A stretch of 64,000 nucleotides of DNA, taken from the NCBI GenBank assembly GCA_963575745.1, contig CAUYUJ010000181.1, forward strand, positions 144,207-208,206. Reading direction: 5' to 3'. Numbering within the stretch: position 1 is the stretch's first letter; the number at the start of each line of letters is the position of its first letter. Below the pieces are notes generated by a model. That model did not search any database, had not been told where the DNA came from, and saw nothing but the letters and a program-made list of their open reading frames with translations. Position numbers and translations under genes: made by a program. Shown in pieces: positions 55,084-63,744 of this stretch. This DNA is from Prorocentrum cordatum. Its lineage: Eukaryota > Sar > Dinophyceae > Prorocentrales > Prorocentraceae.

Positions 55084-56195
55084 ATGGGTCATCGGGCCAT
55101 ATGCTTGAGGGCCCGTTTCCAGGCTGGGCTTCAGTAGTCAGGGTAGAAATTTCCACTACCAGATCCCCTTCCCCTTCCAAACACAGATCCTATGTTACCA
55201 GGAGACCGTTCAGATAGGTGGCCTATCGAACGCATCCTCTCCAGCAACTCATCATACTGTTGTTGTGTTCGGGGCATTTGGTGATTGAGTGGCTGTAAGA
55301 GTTGCATGGCTCGCTGGTTGCCGACGCCTAAGGCGCGGAATAGGATAGTGGTTAGCAGTTGGAAGTTGGGAAGGTCGAATCCCACCGACTGTGCCTCAAG
55401 TCGGGCCATTTCGAATCGGGTAAGGGTGACATCGATTCGTTCCCCGTGAGGCACGTGGAAGTCGATGAGTTGTGTGCCGGAAGTGAGCTGTCGCTCATCT
55501 TCCAGGCGTTCGAACTTCATGCTTAGGAGGAACATGATGTAGGTCACTGGGTCGGTGTGGACCCCATCGATGTCAGCACCATAGTTTATAATGTCAGGCG
55601 GTACCCTCATGGCGAGTGTCCTCGCTAGGCCACCTAGGCCGCGTTGCATTGCGGCCGCTTGGGCCTGTGGCGTCATACGTCCGCTTGTAACGTTGAGCCA
55701 TGCGTTGACCTCGTAAATGTACTCGCGAAAAGGTACATTACCTTGAGGGTCCCAATATGGGCCATGTGTTTGCCCATCGGTGCTGTTTTCTCCACGACGC
55801 ATGTGTCCGATTGCTGCCCCCAGCGCGAACCATATACTTGCGAAAACGACTAGCCCGAGAATGTGTAGAGAAGGACGGTTATTATGCGCGTTGCCGCGCT
55901 GGGGTAGCGCCTTGTCGAGTCTTCGAGGCGCTCTATCTGGCGGGTCTCCCCACCTCTGCTTCAAGTATTGCGCTGTTAGCTCGTTGCCGAGCGGTTGGTG
56001 GTAACGCAATGATGAAGCGTATATGGTACCAATCTGGTCGTCTAGACGTCGTACCTCTCGTGTAGCTTCTTGCTCTTGGATAGATCCTCGTAAACGTACT
56101 GGGAGTGGTGGCGCAGGGTGGTAGGTGGTCACGAAGATCGTGCCGAAGAATATGAGGCTAAGAAGAGCAAGAGCTGACCACACGAGAGCGCGGCC
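55084..56195 (-). CDS. Gag protein with two predicted membrane segments
   Basis: The frame is open from inside the 5' LTR across the primer site and has no ATG before about 55800, so the start is unsettled. Before the capsid-like part come two hydrophobic segments: ALVWSALALLSLIFFGTIF (about 56180-56125) and LHILGLVVFASIWFALGAA (about 55870-55810). The capsid-like region (about 55770-55180) has WLNVTSGRMTPQAQAAAM, LARTLAMRV, DPVTYIMFLLSMKFE and ERIDVTLTRFEMARL, the usual layout of copia Gag. It stops at 55131 in this frame. Removing one G of a GGGG run near 55165 would extend it to a TGA-TAA pair at about 55084. Hairpins lie at 55886 and 55979, with two G-U variants at 55940 and 55111. Confidence 0.8.
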
Positions 56196-56208
56196 AGCTC
56201 CGCTACCA
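56196..56208 (-). promoter_or_regulatory. primer binding site for initiator-Met tRNA
   Basis: The element strand reads TGGTAGCGGAGCT directly inside the 5' LTR. It is complementary to a tRNA 3' end of the form AGCTCCGCTACCA, close to eukaryotic initiator-Met tRNA. Coordinates may be off by one base. Confidence 0.85.
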
Positions 56209-56475
56209 AGTCGAAAGTGAGCCTGGTAACTCAAATAGCATCCGATTCCATGATAGACATCGGATGGCAAATCGCGTCCATCGCTCTGCTGATAGTACAC
56301 TATGAGGGGTGGACGGATAAGATAGGATAAGATCGATGTAATGATCTTTCCAGCACATGGCGAACACTCGCGGCGTCCGGGCAAATAGGGCGCGCGTGCC
56401 TTGGGCCAAAGGCAACGGCGCGCGCGAGCTATGCTCCCGATACTATAACATCTCCCAAAGACCTACCCTTAAAGT
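56209..56475 (-). repeat. 5' LTR of the copia element
   Basis: Direct repeat of 40487-40755. It lies at the right end because the element is on the minus strand. The left boundary may be off by one base. Confidence 0.92.
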
Positions 56476-56480
56476 CAGGC
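56476..56480. repeat. target-site duplication, right
   Basis: CAGGC, matching 40482-40486. The flank continues GAGCACGGTCCAAGTGGAAG, similar to 40221-40240. Confidence 0.85.
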
Positions 56481-56602
56481 GAGCACGGTCCAAGTGGAAG
56501 GTGCGGATGGCAGGGAGTGGGCAGTGCTCCTCGTCCTTCTGCAGCCACGCGCCGAGGGTCTCCTCGTTTATGCCGCGACCTCGGAAGCTCTTTGCCCAGT
56601 AT

Positions 56603-56808
56603 TAGGAAAAAACAAGCGCCATAAACACAAACTTTGGGCACTCCACGCGGATTTCTTGGATCCGCGCCAGATCCCCCTCCCCAGCGCGCGGAGCGCGCCA
56701 AAGGCGGCGCCGGAAGCGCCGCCGGGGGGGCCCAGCGCGGAGCCAAGAAATCCGTGCGGAGAGCCAGACGTTTATGATATTTATGGTTTGTTTTTTCTCC
56801 GAAGTGGG
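56603..56808. repeat. foldback (MITE-like) element, copy 5
   Basis: The left arm (GGAAAAAACAAGCGCCATAA to GGATCCGCGCC) and right arm (GCGCGGAGCCAAGAAATCCG to TTTATGGTTTGTTTTTTC) are inverted. It lies about 125 bp right of the copia element. Confidence 0.86.
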
Positions 56809-56809
56809 T

Positions 56810-57215
56810 CTTCAACCATTCCGCCATGTCCTTCACGTCCGCGGTGCCCTCGCCACCGTCCTTGAGAATCGCAGCAACAGCGCAACTCCTTCCTGGAGCG
56901 AGCCAGCAGATGAGCCGCCGGTTGAATTGTCGGGACCGTCTGCGCTCTGAGCGCGTCCTCGCTGCCGAGGTCATCGCGAGAACGCTGGAGCTCGTCAAGC
57001 GCATGCTGCTCCGCCAACCGGACGGCGGAGTTGCGCGGCTGAGCCAGCTTCCTCGTCAAGCTACTCTGCAGATCGGACGGGCCCGCCACCTGCGACCTGA
57101 GGACCGGGAAGCGGGACAAGCAGAGACGGACCTCTTCCGGGCCTGGCTCTCTCGATGGCTCGTGCCGACTGCACGGTCAATGCCAGCTTGTCCTCGGCAT
57201 CTTTGAGGGGCCCTG
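56810..57215 (-). CDS. hypothetical coding fragment, truncated by a foldback element
   Basis: Minus-strand frames read DLQSSLTRKLAQPRNSAVRL and, one frame over, AVAAILKDGGEGTADVKDMAEWLKTHF up to the foldback element. The composition is mixed and partly helical. The reading appears to end at the element, so the gene may have been interrupted by it. The family is unknown. Confidence 0.35.
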
Positions 57216-57294
57216 GGACACGCAAATTATCCCAGTGCGACCCTACCTAGGAGTTGGAACCCGTAGGAAAGCAGCATTAGTAGTAACAGTAACG

Positions 57295-57672
57295 CTGAGC
57301 TACTAAAGCTAAGCTAAAGCTAAGCCACAGCTAAGCTAAAGCTAAGCTAAAGCTAAGCTAAAGCTAAGCTAAAGTTAAGCTAAAGCTAAGCTACAGCTAA
57401 GCTAAAGCTGAGCAGCAGCTAAGCTAAAGCTAAGCTGCAGCTAAGCTAAATCTAAACTAAAGCTAAGCTAAATCTAAGCTAAAGCTAAGCTAAACCTAAG
57501 CTACAGCTAAGATACAGCTAAGCTCAAGCTAAGCTCAACCTAAGCTAAAGCTAAGCTAAACGCTAAGCGAAAAGCTAAGCGAAACGCTAAGCGAAACGCT
57601 AAGCTAAAGCTAAGCTACAGCTAAGCTAAAGCTAAGCTAAACGCTAAGCTAAACGCTAAGCTAAAGCTAAAG
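57295..57672 (+). repeat. (TAAGCTAAAGC)n array
   Basis: About 375 bp of TAAGCTAAAGC units with TAAGCTACAGC and ACGCTAAGC variants. Confidence 0.95.
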
Positions 57673-57795
57673 CTCCCAGGGGACCGGGGGGAACCGCTCC
57701 CAGGGGACTGGGGGAACCGCCCGGGGCGTGTTCCACTGCCCGGCCCCTTTAAGCTAAGAGAGTAAGAACCCTTCTAGGCAGAGCCTAGGTAGGGA
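57672..57795. other. spacer with CTCCCAGGGGAC direct repeat
   Basis: GCTCCCAGGGGACCGGGGG and GCTCCCAGGGGACTGGGGG occur 28 bp apart. No gene is seen. Confidence 0.5.
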
Positions 57796-57945
57796 GTACA
57801 TACACACAAATAAAACAAATCCCCATATTTTCCCATATTTTCTGGGTTTTTGTCTTCCCCCCCATTTCCCATATTTTCCGATATTTTCTGAAAATCGCCG
57901 ATGAATTGTGTCTGTGTGTTGCTTTCCCTCCTGAATCTTGCGCCG
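57795..57945. repeat. dispersed A+T-rich inverted-repeat element, copy 2
   Basis: CACACAAATAAAACAAATCC at the left and TGTGTCTGTGTGTTGCTTTC at the right, with CCCATATTTTC words inside. Similar to 16655-16830. Confidence 0.55.
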
Positions 57946-58640
57946 TCGTCGCAGCCTTGAGATCGTTCTCGAGGCGGCGGGCCACCGTGCGCACCGAGCT
58001 GTTGTACATCTGGAGCTTCCTCGTCGTCGCCCTCGCCCTCCTCGCTGTCATGGTGCGTGCGCTCCTCGGCGTAGGCGTGCTGCTCAGTGGTGTAGCTGGC
58101 CTCGGACCCCTCGTCCTCTTCGCCTTTCTCGGCGTTGGCGGCGCCGGCAGACTCGACTTAGGAGGGGGGCGCAGCGCGTGCCCCCTGCCAACGCAGAAGG
58201 GGTCCTCTGGGATGTAGTTGGCCCTTAATCATCAAGGGCTCTCCAAGCCAATGCCACGGCGGGGGAGCCACCCCGGCCGCAGGGGGCCCGGGTAGCTCTG
58301 AAGGCCTTGAGCAAAGCGCTTCGGCAAAGGTCAGGTCCTGAGCAGGGCCTCTTACTCCTCGGGCCAGTCGGGCGGTCGATAATGGCGGAATCTGGAAGCC
58401 GATGCATGCTGCTGAGGTTTGAAACGAGGTCGGGGCGCGGTGTAGAAGCACCGAATCAAGGCGACGAGGGAACCCGCGCGCCCCCGACGCACGGCAGGAC
58501 TCGAGCCAACGCACCCTCCTGCCTCCTCCTCCTCCTCCGCCTTCTCTTCTTCTCCCATCCCTGAGGGGGCGGTCCCCTGCGGAGTCCTCCCTTGCGGCTC
58601 CCCGTACTCCAAGTACATGTGCGGCCCCGCCGCCAGGCGG
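57945..58640 (-). pseudogene. possible downstream remnants of the methyltransferase-like gene
   Basis: Minus-strand frames hold short coding-like pieces (ALLKAFRATRAPCGRGG, SPAVALAWRALDD, MYLEYGEPQGR) in different frames with stops between. They may be the C-terminal continuation of the ORF at 58640-59515. Confidence 0.3.
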
Positions 58641-59515
58641 ACGCTATGGCTATGTCCGAGACCGCGACCTCGCCAGCTCGCCCGCGCCAGATGGCCGCAG
58701 CCTGGCCGCAGCCCTCCAGCCCAGCGCCCTCAGGGGCCTCCCTCGCGGTGCGGAGGCGCACCGCAAGAGAGGAGGGTGCCCTCGACCAGCTCCCATGCAG
58801 CATCCTCGTCCGATGGCACCTCTGGGTAGCGCTCGGGGGGCACGAGCATGGCCGCGAGAATTGGATCCGTCGGCCACTGCAAGGGACCCCCTCCGCTCAA
58901 CGCAGGCTGCGCCTCCAGGAAAGCCTCGCCCAGCAACTCGAGGAAGGGCCTAGGAAGGACCCAGTTGTTCACCTCGAGCGCTGCTGCGGGCCTCGCCACC
59001 AGGCCGCGCTTGAGCATGGCCACCGAGAGGTGCGGACAGTGCACGGCCCGGGCCTGGCCGAAGGATGACAGCGAGCCTCCGAAGTCGGCCACGTCGAAGG
59101 CAACTGAAGAGGCCTCTGGGAGAGCAGCGAGCGCCTTCACCGACTCCAGTTGCCAGATCGACGCCACACGATGAGCCACACAAGCTTGGTGCACCAATAC
59201 TCCAGCCACTCCTGCCGCCGCTGCGGCGGCCAGGAATAATAAGCCAGCTCTGATGCCGCCATTTTCCTTCCGCAACTCCTTCACCCAGAACCTGTTCAGC
59301 AGATCAGCTCCCCACACTTGTTCTCGAGGTCGCACAGGCGAGCCCTGCGTGCCAATAGTGTTCACCGTCGCTGTCCAAGATGATGTCGGCGGTGTTACAA
59401 GAACTCCCAGAATGGCACCTGACTGAATCCTTGCGGTGATTTTGTCTAAAAATGTTGAATCTTCCAGCTTCAAAGTCATTGATGTTTCACTGCAATCAAT
59501 ATATAAAACAGCACA
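58640..59515 (-). CDS. methyltransferase-like protein, N-terminus missing
   Basis: The reading starts abruptly after a T24 run on this strand with AVLYIDCS, then FLDKITARIQSGAILGVLV and PPTSSWT. Next come REQVWGADLL and a hydrophobic helix (RAGLLFLAAAAAAGVAGVLV), then ASIWQLESVKALAALPE, FDVADFGG and VHCPHLSVAML. This matches the layout of the degenerate C5-methyltransferase-like domain common in dinoflagellate retroelement proteins (D-strand, G-x-PP-x-SW loop, E-P helix, FD.C.FG strand). The glycine-rich SAM loop expected before AVLYIDCS is absent, replaced by the T run, and the key PC dipeptide reads PP. Activity is unlikely. It stays in one frame with the LINE C-terminus upstream through eight TTT codons. 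Confidence 0.5.
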
Positions 59516-59519
59516 GTTG

Positions 59520-59543
59520 AAAAAAAAAAAAAAAAAAAAAAAA
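59520..59543 (+). repeat. A24 tract at the LINE 3' boundary
   Basis: 24 A residues on the plus strand. A tail of the minus-strand LINE would appear as T on this strand, so the tract has the wrong orientation to be its poly(A). Confidence 0.9.
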
Positions 59544-60060
59544 GTGGCGCAGCCCATAATACTACTGAAGTCGTCGCCAGCTCTGGGTCCCCAGCCAAGA
59601 TGCAACGCATAGGATTGCCGATGGGCGCGCCCCGCAGGTGCTGGTGGCAGCGTTGGGACTTGGACCCACTCCACACACGGGGGCATCGGGCGCTCGTCAA
59701 CCACAGCAGCCTGCCTCTTGCCAGGTAACGCTGGTCGCGTTGGCGCAGTCGCCCGAAGCCCACGCGTGCGTTTGTCCACAGCCGACTGCTGGCCCAGACG
59801 CTGCCATGCTGCAACTGCCTCGTCGTCCATGGGGATCAGTGGATGCCATAATGTGGCCAAGACATGCTCCCGTCGGGCGCCTGAGATGCCTTAGCAATCC
59901 TGATCGATCCGAGAAGCTGGCGCCACAACATAGGCAATCAACACCGTCAGCAAAGTACTGCGCCATGTCCTTTGGCTGGTGCACTCGAGTCCAGTGACCT
60001 CGATACCCAGCAACTGTTTGGAAAACCTGATCGCGCTCATAGCAGAAATAACTTGTTACT
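59544..60060 (-). CDS. LINE C-terminal zinc fingers
   Basis: After the RT stop the reading continues in a +1-shifted frame with CYERDQVFQT..H....H and DCLCCGASFSDRSGLLRHL. These are two C2H2-like fingers typical of dinoflagellate LINE C-termini. A second +1 shift near 59860 leads into a basic tail (RTRGLRATAPTRPALP) that runs to the T24 tract. Confidence 0.65.
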
Positions 60061-62115
60061 GAATGTGCGCCATCGCCTCTTGGGATCAGCCCAGGGTATA
60101 CCAGCAGTATCTTCCGCAACATGAAGGAGTCCCTGTGCTGATCCATTCGCTGCGCAGAAAAAACTCATCCAGGCACTGCGCAAGTGCCTATGACATACCC
60201 TCCGGTCCTTCGCAACATATCTCATCCATGAGGCAATGCCTGGAATATTCCTGGGGCCGTCGTCTGGAGCATCGTGACAATACCTTTTGAGCCAAAGAAA
60301 GTCCTCCACTACAAGTGATGCCCATGACGATGAAGTACCCAGCGTAGCATCCAAGATCAGCCGCAATGTAGGAGATCCTGAATGCACCAGCCGAGCCACA
60401 TAGCGTAGCCTTCGGAAGCGCAAAACCTCACAAAACTCCATCCTGTTGGCGATTACCAATACTTCTGAATCTGTGGTACGACCGACAGTGAGCAGGCTGT
60501 GCAATTTCCTGGTGCCCACTCGGTAACCTGATAGCAGCGCATGGTTCAACTTGGTCGTGCAAGATGCCGAAATCTTGTCCCATGTCTCCGCCTGAAAGAA
60601 CAAATTCGTGCTGCACAGCGCATCGATATACTTGAGCTTGTCCTTCATGGCAATCTCGTACTTGATAACAGATGCCCTTAAGGGCCTCAGTGCCGTAGAG
60701 TGCTTGTTCTTCCTCCTGGATACCTCCTGTCCTGTGCTCCCATCGCCAGTGTAGATGCCACCTACATGCTTGTAAGCCTGCTCAAGCACGATGCGATCGT
60801 TCGATGTGCTATCTAACGCAATGGCTGAGAGCTTGGCCATGGTCCGCTTCGCGTGCAGGGAACCCTCGCCATTGTAGGAGATAACCGCGGCAGTCTTGCC
60901 CTTCCCGGAATGAAGTCGAAAGCCTGATCCTAGCATGTGCTTCCTCACAATCCTGCCGAGCAGCGATACTTGATCACGTGCTGCTGTGGGATCGTAGCAT
61001 GGGGAGCAACAGCCTGAATCATCAACGAAGGTGGAATCCGTGAACGTGTCGCTCTCCACTGTGAGGCCCTGGGAGAATACCTGCTCGGATGCATCAATAC
61101 AATCTTTGAGGTCCATGGCAATGCCAGCCTGCTGCATATCAAATCTTATTCCTCTCAATGGTCGGGCGTAAACGACATTGAAGAAGAAGTCTGCTAGGGG
61201 ATTCCCAGCCCGAGAGCTCCTTTGCGAAACAATCCACTGCGCATCTCCTGGCACCCTGAAGTGGGTGAGCCGATGTGCTTCGATCACTTGCGCAACCAGA
61301 TGTTGGTCAACCCTGGAGTCGACCAACACTGGCGCCGCTAGAACAACCTCCAGCAGCGGGTGTGCCAGCGCATTGGCATTGTCTAGGACCTGGTTGATGT
61401 ACTTCTCGGTTCCCTTGAGCGGGATCCCAGCCTGTCGCAAAAGTGAGTAGAATGCGGCCACCAAATCCACGAACAATACTATGGCAATAAACTTCCTGGC
61501 CTTGACAATGTGTCTGAGGACTCGCACCATCTGAGAAGCCATGCCAGCACAACGGCCCTTGATACCCCCAGTCTGCGAGTCCACCATGAGTATCTCAATG
61601 CAATCCGTCATGGCTGCTCGAAGGAACGCGTGGTGATGCTTGGTAACGTCCGAGTTCAGCATGATCGAGCGGTACATCTCAGCCGTCATCCTGCCGCTCT
61701 TGCCCCTGTGGAGTCCGCATGCCAGTCCTGCTTTATGCATAGCCGCCTCCTGCACCAGAAGTCCAGCCTTAGCTGTAATAGCCAGGATATGCGGCAGAAC
61801 AGCCGCAGGCGCAGCTTTGAGGACAGCATTCTGAACTAAATCATGGCCAGGTGCGCGGTGGGCTTTAACCCCTCGCATTCGGGTGGCAAGCCATGCCGGA
61901 GACGGAATCGCTGAGATAGGCCGCGGGAAACCAAGAGCATGATTCAGAGTAGGCTGATTGTACTCAGTTTGCAGAGCCGATGCAGTACACTCGTATCCAT
62001 CCTCAAGTTGGGCAAAGTGTCGCCTCAAGGTCTCGGCCCACTCCAGCTCGGAGGTGATGACTGAACCGTCTTGCTTGAATCGCTGAGGAAGGAGAGTGTG
62101 GTCGCATCGCGTTGC
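60037..62115 (-). CDS. LINE reverse transcriptase
   Basis: The reading continues in the endonuclease frame after a TAG with LLPQRFKQDGSVIT. RT blocks: RAPGHDLVQNAVL, a GGIKGRC (Q-x-G-F position) block, motif A VLFVDLVAAFYSLL (about residue 184 from 62028), motif B RAGNPLADFFFNV (about 275) and motif C TFVDDSG (about 333). Both motif C Asp are kept, with F-V replacing Y-A. A thumb/connection part follows to the TGA at 60037. Confidence 0.9.
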   Translation of the reverse strand, partial: ATRCDHTLLPQRFKQDGSVITSELEWAETLRRHFAQLEDGYECTASALQTEYNQPTLNHALGFPRPISAIPSPAWLATRMRGVKAHRAPGHDLVQNAVLKAAPAAVLPHILAITAKAGLLVQEAAMHKAGLACGLHRGKSGRMTAEMYRSIMLNSDVTKHHHAFLRAAMTDCIEILMVDSQTGGIKGRCAGMASQMVRVLRHIVKARKFIAIVLFVDLVAAFYSLLRQAGIPLKGTEKYINQVLDNANALAHPLLEVVLAAPVLVDSRVDQHLVAQVIEAHRLTHFRVPGDAQWIVSQRSSRAGNPLADFFFNVVYARPLRGIRFDMQQAGIAMDLKDCIDASEQVFSQGLTVESDTFTDSTFVDDSGCCSPCYDPTAARDQVSLLGRIVRKHMLGSGFRLHSGKGKTAAVISYNGEGSLHAKRTMAKLSAIALDSTSNDRIVLEQAYKHVGGIYTGDGSTGQEVSRRKNKHSTALRPLRASVIKYEIAMKDKLKYIDALCSTNLFFQAETWDKISASCTTKLNHALLSGYRVGTRKLHSLLTVGRTTDSEVLVIANRMEFCEVLRFRRLRYVARLVHSGSPTLRLILDATLGTSSSWASLVVEDFLWLKRYCHDAPDDGPRNIPGIASWMRYVAKDRRVCHRHLRSAWMSFFCAANGSAQGLLHVAEDTAGIPWADPKRRWRTFSNKLFLL

Positions 62116-62118
62116 CTA

Positions 62119-63744
62119 CTTGCCATTGAACCGCAGTAACCTCTGGAGCCAAACCCATTCATGGTGTCCGTCGTGTAGCATTGCCAATGCGCAAATCTTC
62201 TTGGCGGTCTGCGTAAGAAAATCTTTTCTATCTCTGTTAAGACACCAGGTAAGTGTTCCAGCAGTTGCATCCATAAAGCATCTGGCAGCAGCAAGCATTT
62301 CTTCGATTGTGAACTCCTCGGCCTGAAATACGCCGCATGCCATGGCAAGCTGGCGCATAGGGCCTTCCCAGGGACACTGGGAGGACTCATCAGGGCCCCG
62401 ACTTGCGCATGTGAATGTGTCCAGTTGCCTTGGCAGAAGCCTAGCCAATAGAAAGATAGGTTCCCACGAATGTCTAAAGACCGCTTGCTGTGCACGCCGT
62501 ACGTACCTGCGTAATCTGATAAGCGCCATAGTGCCTGTCTTGATGCATGGCTTCCTAGGAGAGAAACGGCCCTCAGCAAATAACTCAGCTGTGAGCTGGT
62601 TGATCTTGCAATTGAAGTCGTCAACCTGCTGATTGATGTCCGTAGCCCACGGCGCCACTGGCATCTCTAAGAGAGCTTGTCGGAATTTGTTCTGTCTGAT
62701 AGGATCCGCCAATTTCTGCCTGTCGAGCCTCTTTCTCCCTGCTTCGGGTGTTGAGTAATATTTAGCAGCCTTGATGGTGACAACAACTGGCCAGTGGTCA
62801 GGGGATTTGCCACCAAGGTCCAAGTCAGTCATCACGTAGCAGGTCTTCGCACAAGCATGGATGCTGTCCTGCAACAAGATGTAATCCAGTCGATGTAGTG
62901 TTCCACACTTAGCACGAAAAGTTTCAGGATGTTCATGAGGGAGGAACGTGTTAGTGATCTTCATGCTGTACTGATTGGAAACCCTCTGGAGCTCGAATCC
63001 GTTGAAGTCTAGTGAATCTGTCGGCCCGATGCTTCCTGAAACATCTGTGACCTCGCTGCCCATGCGAGCGTTCGCATCTGCCATAATAATAGTCGGTGGG
63101 TGCTGGTCCAAAACAGCTCGTACGTCTTGCCGCCATTTGCGAACATGCTGAGGCGGGTCCATGGTCCCACGTTTGTGGTGAGGAGCATGGATGACTGCCA
63201 CTGTGTGCACCATCATGGGCGCATGTATCTGCACAAGAAGAAATCTTTCGACTGCATGTATCACGTGGACGTGCTTGGTCAACAACTTTAATGGCCCCTT
63301 CTTCCCGCGTGCATAACCAAGCTCAAGGTTGACCAAGAGTGTACACCCAAGCCCTTTGGAGTCCGAGCCTGAGTTGGCAACCAGGAAGCCATCGGACTCG
63401 AACTTACCAGCAGGATGTGATGTCTCCTGGGTGCCAGCCAGTAGCACAGAATCATCTTTGAGCTGTAGCCGAAGATGTCTTGCACGGGCTCTGCGCTCCT
63501 CGTGTCGGGCAAAGTTGTGAACCGATTTGTCGGGACCTTCATTATCATCACCAGAGCATATCGTAACATTGTTGAAGGTCGCAATCTTATAGTCAATTCG
63601 AGTAGGTGCGCGCAGGACTGCCATTCCGCCTTCTCCCTGATCATCGTGCTGCAGTAACTTCTGTTTGTGCACCTCAAAGTGAAAACCATCTTCCAAGAAG
63701 CACGGATATGGTGATGTCGTCGGATTTAAAAACCTTGTAAACTG
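62119..63744 (-). CDS. LINE apurinic-type endonuclease domain
   Basis: Motifs in order: IATFNNVTI near the start, GTQET (catalytic Glu region), MADANARMG (D-x-N), RLDYILL and SPDHWPVVV (Asp-His pair). These are the hallmark blocks of the exonuclease-endonuclease-phosphatase fold that nicks DNA for target-primed reverse transcription. A spacer of about 200 residues follows before the RT. There is no good ATG near the start; the frame continues upstream past a TAG. Confidence 0.88.

Larger units (their letters stand above)
40864..55992 (-). repeat. dispersed GNRA-tetraloop hairpin family inside the copia element
   Basis: In sense RNA each copy is GCNNG-GNRA-CNNGC with a perfect 5-bp stem. By eye there are 35 perfect stems, starting at 40864, 41040, 41647, 42434, 43072, 43333, 43740, 45065, 45573, 46669, 46927, 47986, 48075, 48610, 48643, 49132, 49213, 49705, 50115, 50293, 50533, 50794, 51330, 51937, 52018, 52469, 52594, 53305, 53521, 53596, 54088, 54562, 55028, 55886 and 55979. 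The variable pair occurs in ten combinations, always complementary. Loops are GAAA (22), GCAA (7), GAGA (3), GUAA (2) and GACA (1). Variants at 47543, 55111 and 55940 keep the stem through G-U pairs in the sense strand. Most copies are read as x-G-N-x-P. Confidence 0.92.
40487..56475 (-). mobile_element. 16-kb Ty1/copia-type LTR retrotransposon
   Basis: The ends are two direct repeats of 269 and 267 bp flanked by the 5-bp duplication CAGGC (40482-40486 and 56476-56480). An initiator-Met tRNA primer site lies inside the right LTR. Reading leftward the order is Gag, zinc knuckle plus Tpt1/KptA-like domain, RING-H2 plus protease, methyltransferase-like blocks with zinc fingers, integrase, and RT/RNase H. 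Integrase before RT defines the Ty1/copia class. The element is about three times the usual 5-6 kb. The LTRs differ by eight substitutions and one 2-bp gap by eye. In-frame stops at 50075 (TAG), 47627 (TGA) and 44363 (TAA) and four +1-type frame changes interrupt it. Confidence 0.95.
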
